Origin: JAQUOA01 sp037443785 | GTDB lineage: Bacteria; Bacteroidota; Ignavibacteria; UBA10030; UBA8401 | Assembly (NCBI GenBank): GCA_037443785.1 | Contig: JBBINR010000006.1 | Coordinates: forward strand, 50,236 to 114,235 | DNA length: 64,000 bases | Direction of reading: 5' to 3' | Shown: one piece after another, positions 61,067 to 64,000 of the stretch | Numbering within the stretch: the stretch's first letter is position 1 | Layout of the letters: every line of letters begins with the position of its first letter | Position numbers and translations under genes: made by a program | Notes under the pieces: model-generated | Told to the model about the DNA's origin: nothing | What the model saw: the letters and a program-made list of their open reading frames with translations, nothing else | Database searches by the model: none

Positions 61067-64000
61067 ATGTCAACGAACGATAAAACATCACAACGAAAAA
61101 AAGTAACGATTGATGGCAATGAAGCTGCCGCATTCGTTGCTCATAAAACAAACGAAGTCATTGCCATTTATCCGATCACACCGTCATCCAATATGGGCGA
61201 ATGGTGCGATCAATGGTCTTCTGAAGGAAAGAAAAATATTTGGGGAACAATTCCGGTTGTTGCTGAAATGCAAAGTGAAGGAGGCGCATCGGGCGCAGTG
61301 CATGGCGCGCTGCAAACCGGTTCACTCACCACAACGTTCACTGCATCGCAAGGTTTGCTGCTGATGATTCCGAACATGTTCAAGATCGCCGGCGAATTAA
61401 CATCAACAGTGTTTCATGTTTCTGCTCGTTCCATCGCAGCGCAGGGTCTTTCAATCTTTGGCGATCACAGCGATGTGATGGCTGCTCGTTCTACAGGCTG
61501 GGCAATGTTGTGCTCGCACAATGTTCAAGAAGTAATGGACTTCGCATTGATTTCACAAGCAGCAACACTTGAATCGCGCGTACCATTTTTGCATTTCTTT
61601 GATGGATTCCGCACGTCACACGAAGTGATGAAGATTGAAGAATTGGCAATCGATGACATTAAAGCGATGATGAACGATGAATTAATTCACGCTCATCGCA
61701 AACGTGCTCTTACTCCGGATAATCCGGTGATGCGTGGAACCGCACAAAATCCTGACGTGTATTTTCAGGCGCGCGAAACAGTAAATCCCTATTATGAAAA
61801 AACACCGGCGATCGTACAAAAAGCGATGGATCAATTTGCAAAGATCGTTGGACGGCAATATCACTTGTATGATTATTTCGGCGCACCGGATGCAGAGCGC
61901 ATTATCGTGATCATGGGTTCAGGATCCGAAGCTGCACATGAAACCGTTGAAGAGTTATTGGCAAAGGGTGAAAAGATCGGCGTCGTAAAAGTTCGATTGT
62001 ATCGCCCCTTCTCCATCAAACATTTTATTTCTGCATTTCCGAAAACAACAAAATCGATTGCAGTGCTCGACAGAACAAAAGAACCCGGTGCATCCGGCGA
62101 GCCAATGTATCTTGATGTCGTCAATGCCATTCATGAACAATTCAACGCCGGCGAACTTCCGTTCGTACAATATCCAAAAATTATCGGAGGACGATACGGG
62201 TTGTCCTCAAAAGAATTTACACCGTCGATGGTAAAAGCGGTCTTCGATGAACTCGGAAAATCAAAACCGAAGACGCATTTCACTGTCGGCATCACTGACG
62301 ATGTTTCCAATACAAGTTTGGCCGTCGATCCGGCATTCACAACAGAGAAAAAAGATGTTGTCCGTGCATTGTTCTACGGACTCGGCGCAGATGGAACGGT
62401 CGGCGCAAATAAAAATTCGATCAAGATCATCGGCGAAGAGACTGATTTCTACGGACAAGGATATTTTGTGTATGATTCAAAAAAATCCGGATCAACCACA
62501 ACATCACACTTGCGTTTCGGCCCCCGTCCGATCCATTCAACGTATTTAATTTCACAGGCAAACTTCATCGCGTGCCATCAATGGCAATTCCTCGAAAAGT
62601 TCGACATGCTCACACCGCTTGTTGACGGTGGAACATTCTTGATCAACTCCCCGATTGGAAAAGATCGAGTGTGGGACAATCTTCCATTGAAAGTACAACA
62701 AGACATCATCAAGAAAAAAGCGCAGTTGTATGTGATCGATGGAAGCGCCGTTGCACAAAAAACCGGTATGGGCGGCAGAGTCAATACGATCATGCAGACA
62801 TGCTTTTTTGCAATCTCCGGCGTTCTTCCGAAAGAACAAGCGATCGAAGCAATCAAGAAATCGATCAAGAAAACATACGGCAAAAAAGGCGAAGACATTG
62901 TGAAGATGAACTTCAATGCCGTCGATGCAACAATTGAAAATCTATTCAAGATCGATTACCCAAATGAATTAACGAGCAAGTTCGAACTGCCTCCGGTTGT
63001 TCCGAACTATGCGCCGGCATTCATCAAAGAAGTGACGGGTGCGATGATTGCAGGATACGGTGATTCGATTCCTGTCAGCAAGCTACCCGTAGACGGAACG
63101 TATCCGACCGGAACAACGATGTGGGAAAAACGAAATATCGCTTCCGAAATTCCGGCGTGGGATGCCGAGTGGTGTATTCAATGCGGCAAATGTGCTCTTG
63201 TCTGTCCGCATGCGACGATTCGCATTAAAGTATATGACAACGCACTCACCGGCAAAGCTCCCGAAACATTCAAACACATGCTGTACAAAGGCAACGACTA
63301 CAAAGGTCAAGCATACACAATTCAAGTTGCACCGGAAGATTGCACCGGCTGCGGAATCTGTGTTGAAGTCTGCCCGGCAAAAAATAAGCGCGAAACAAAA
63401 TACAAAGCACTCAACATGGTTCCGCAGGCGCCGCTTCGCGAAAAGGAACGCGCTAACTGGGATTACTTCCTCACCATCCCTGAAGTTGACCGCCGCACAG
63501 TTGATGTAAAAACAATTAAAGGGTCACAATTCTTGCAGCCGCTATTTGAATTCTCCGGTGCTTGCTCTGGATGCGGTGAAACACCGTATGTGAAACTTGT
63601 CAGCCAATTATTCGGTGACAGGACAGTGGTTGCCAATGCAACAGGCTGTTCATCAATCTATGGAGGCAATCTGCCAACGACACCGTGGACGAAAGATGCA
63701 AACGGACGCGGTCCAGCATGGTCGAACTCCTTATTCGAAGACAATGCCGAATTCGGTTTTGGTTTCCGTCTTTCGATTGATAAACAAAAAGAACAAGCGA
63801 ACGAACTGCTTATCCATCTTATTCCACAGCTCGGCGAAGAATTCGTGAACGAAATTCTTTCAGCGCATCAAAACAACGAACAGGAAATTTACGAACAGCG
63901 TGAGCGCGTGAAAAAATTGAAGGAGCAATTGAAAGGTGCATCAACATCTGAAGCTCGTCATCTTCTTGAACTTGCCGATGCGTTAGTCAAACGAAGCGTG
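61067..64000 (+). CDS. nifJ: Pyruvate:ferredoxin (flavodoxin) oxidoreductase, cut by right window edge
   Basis: The reading frame is open to the last base, giving 978 residues of a protein usually near 1190. Domain I begins with VTIDGNEAAAFVAHKTNEV and IYPITPSSNMGEW. Next come the CoA/pyruvate region (EGGASGAVHGALQTG, FTASQGLLLMIP, FGDHSDVMAAR) and a domain III with GRYGLSSKEF. A two-cluster ferredoxin domain has CIQCGKCALVCP (from C703) and CTGCGICVEVCP (from C759). The TPP domain starts near 832 with GACSGCGETPYVKL, whose cysteines bind a third cluster. It converts pyruvate to acetyl-CoA, reducing ferredoxin. An ATG at 61061 is in frame, but AAGGT is properly spaced only for 61067. Confidence 0.95.
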   Translation, partial: MSTNDKTSQRKKVTIDGNEAAAFVAHKTNEVIAIYPITPSSNMGEWCDQWSSEGKKNIWGTIPVVAEMQSEGGASGAVHGALQTGSLTTTFTASQGLLLMIPNMFKIAGELTSTVFHVSARSIAAQGLSIFGDHSDVMAARSTGWAMLCSHNVQEVMDFALISQAATLESRVPFLHFFDGFRTSHEVMKIEELAIDDIKAMMNDELIHAHRKRALTPDNPVMRGTAQNPDVYFQARETVNPYYEKTPAIVQKAMDQFAKIVGRQYHLYDYFGAPDAERIIVIMGSGSEAAHETVEELLAKGEKIGVVKVRLYRPFSIKHFISAFPKTTKSIAVLDRTKEPGASGEPMYLDVVNAIHEQFNAGELPFVQYPKIIGGRYGLSSKEFTPSMVKAVFDELGKSKPKTHFTVGITDDVSNTSLAVDPAFTTEKKDVVRALFYGLGADGTVGANKNSIKIIGEETDFYGQGYFVYDSKKSGSTTTSHLRFGPRPIHSTYLISQANFIACHQWQFLEKFDMLTPLVDGGTFLINSPIGKDRVWDNLPLKVQQDIIKKKAQLYVIDGSAVAQKTGMGGRVNTIMQTCFFAISGVLPKEQAIEAIKKSIKKTYGKKGEDIVKMNFNAVDATIENLFKIDYPNELTSKFELPPVVPNYAPAFIKEVTGAMIAGYGDSIPVSKLPVDGTYPTGTTMWEKRNIASEIPAWDAEWCIQCGKCALVCPHATIRIKVYDNALTGKAPETFKHMLYKGNDYKGQAYTIQVAPEDCTGCGICVEVCPAKNKRETKYKALNMVPQAPLREKERANWDYFLTIPEVDRRTVDVKTIKGSQFLQPLFEFSGACSGCGETPYVKLVSQLFGDRTVVANATGCSSIYGGNLPTTPWTKDANGRGPAWSNSLFEDNAEFGFGFRLSIDKQKEQANELLIHLIPQLGEEFVNEILSAHQNNEQEIYEQRERVKKLKEQLKGASTSEARHLLELADALVKRSV

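Noticed and set aside
62578..62949. Open frames on the opposite strand of nifJ
   Set aside because: The plus-strand frame is open to the window end and matches pyruvate:ferredoxin oxidoreductase throughout; the others are shadows.

Overview
The window looks like chromosome of an FCB-group bacterium, most likely a Bacteroidota/Ignavibacteria-like lineage. Several secreted proteins end in the 'NPFNP'-type C-terminal sorting module (type IX secretion cargo) that is abundant in that group. Other markers are DUF5916, DUF1761 and DUF6544 proteins, a reg_prop sensor kinase, a subclass-A2-like class A beta-lactamase and a fused CcmF-type haem lyase. I saw no rRNA, tRNA, CRISPR array, transposase or integrase.

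Left end (1-5.5 kb): the 3' end of a DUF900-type alpha/beta hydrolase is followed by about 490 bp without a gene, holding a promoter, a terminator with a competing stem, direct repeats and a palindromic element. Next comes an A+T-rich three-gene cassette (968-4762): a four-helix membrane protein, an MBL-fold hydrolase, and one polypeptide joining E2-like, E1-like and JAB deubiquitinase-like domains. No ubiquitin-like protein and no CD-NTase is beside it, and the MBL protein itself ends in glycine. This is the most interesting system here. My reading is a ubiquitin-like conjugation, probably defence, module in which the MBL protein may be the conjugated species. A DUF559 nuclease gene wrapped in GC-rich hairpin repeats follows.

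5.5-18 kb is ordinary envelope and housekeeping DNA: NHL lipoprotein, SpoIIE-type phosphatase, small sorting-domain lipoprotein with a beta-barrel partner, LemA plus HtpX-like protease, MFS transporter, secreted BNR/propeller protein, YbaK deacylase, class A beta-lactamase, SRPBCC protein and AraC regulator. 18-25 kb holds a secreted glycoside hydrolase, PIG-L deacetylase and pentapeptide-repeat protein, flanked by two inverted paralogues of a small membrane-anchored protein. 25-28 kb is an M16 peptidase pair. At 28.2-30 kb a conserved protein is split by a frameshift at a slippery run.

30-47 kb carries a second SpoIIE phosphatase, sorting-domain proteins, a deoxynucleoside kinase, a CtpA-type protease, an aquaporin, a patatin, a lamin-tail-domain surface protein, GlnD and MurI. 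47-64 kb carries glycogen phosphorylase, outer-membrane proteins, a reg_prop histidine kinase, a CcmF-like protein, an HD phosphohydrolase, a TerB-like protein and the first 978 residues of pyruvate:ferredoxin oxidoreductase (nifJ), which has a near-consensus sigma-54 promoter.

Across the window many gene starts are preceded by TTGnnn, 16-17 bases, then TACnnn, suggesting the housekeeping promoter form of this organism. Limits: everything comes from reading sequence and translations by eye. Family names rest on motif recognition and no searches were run.
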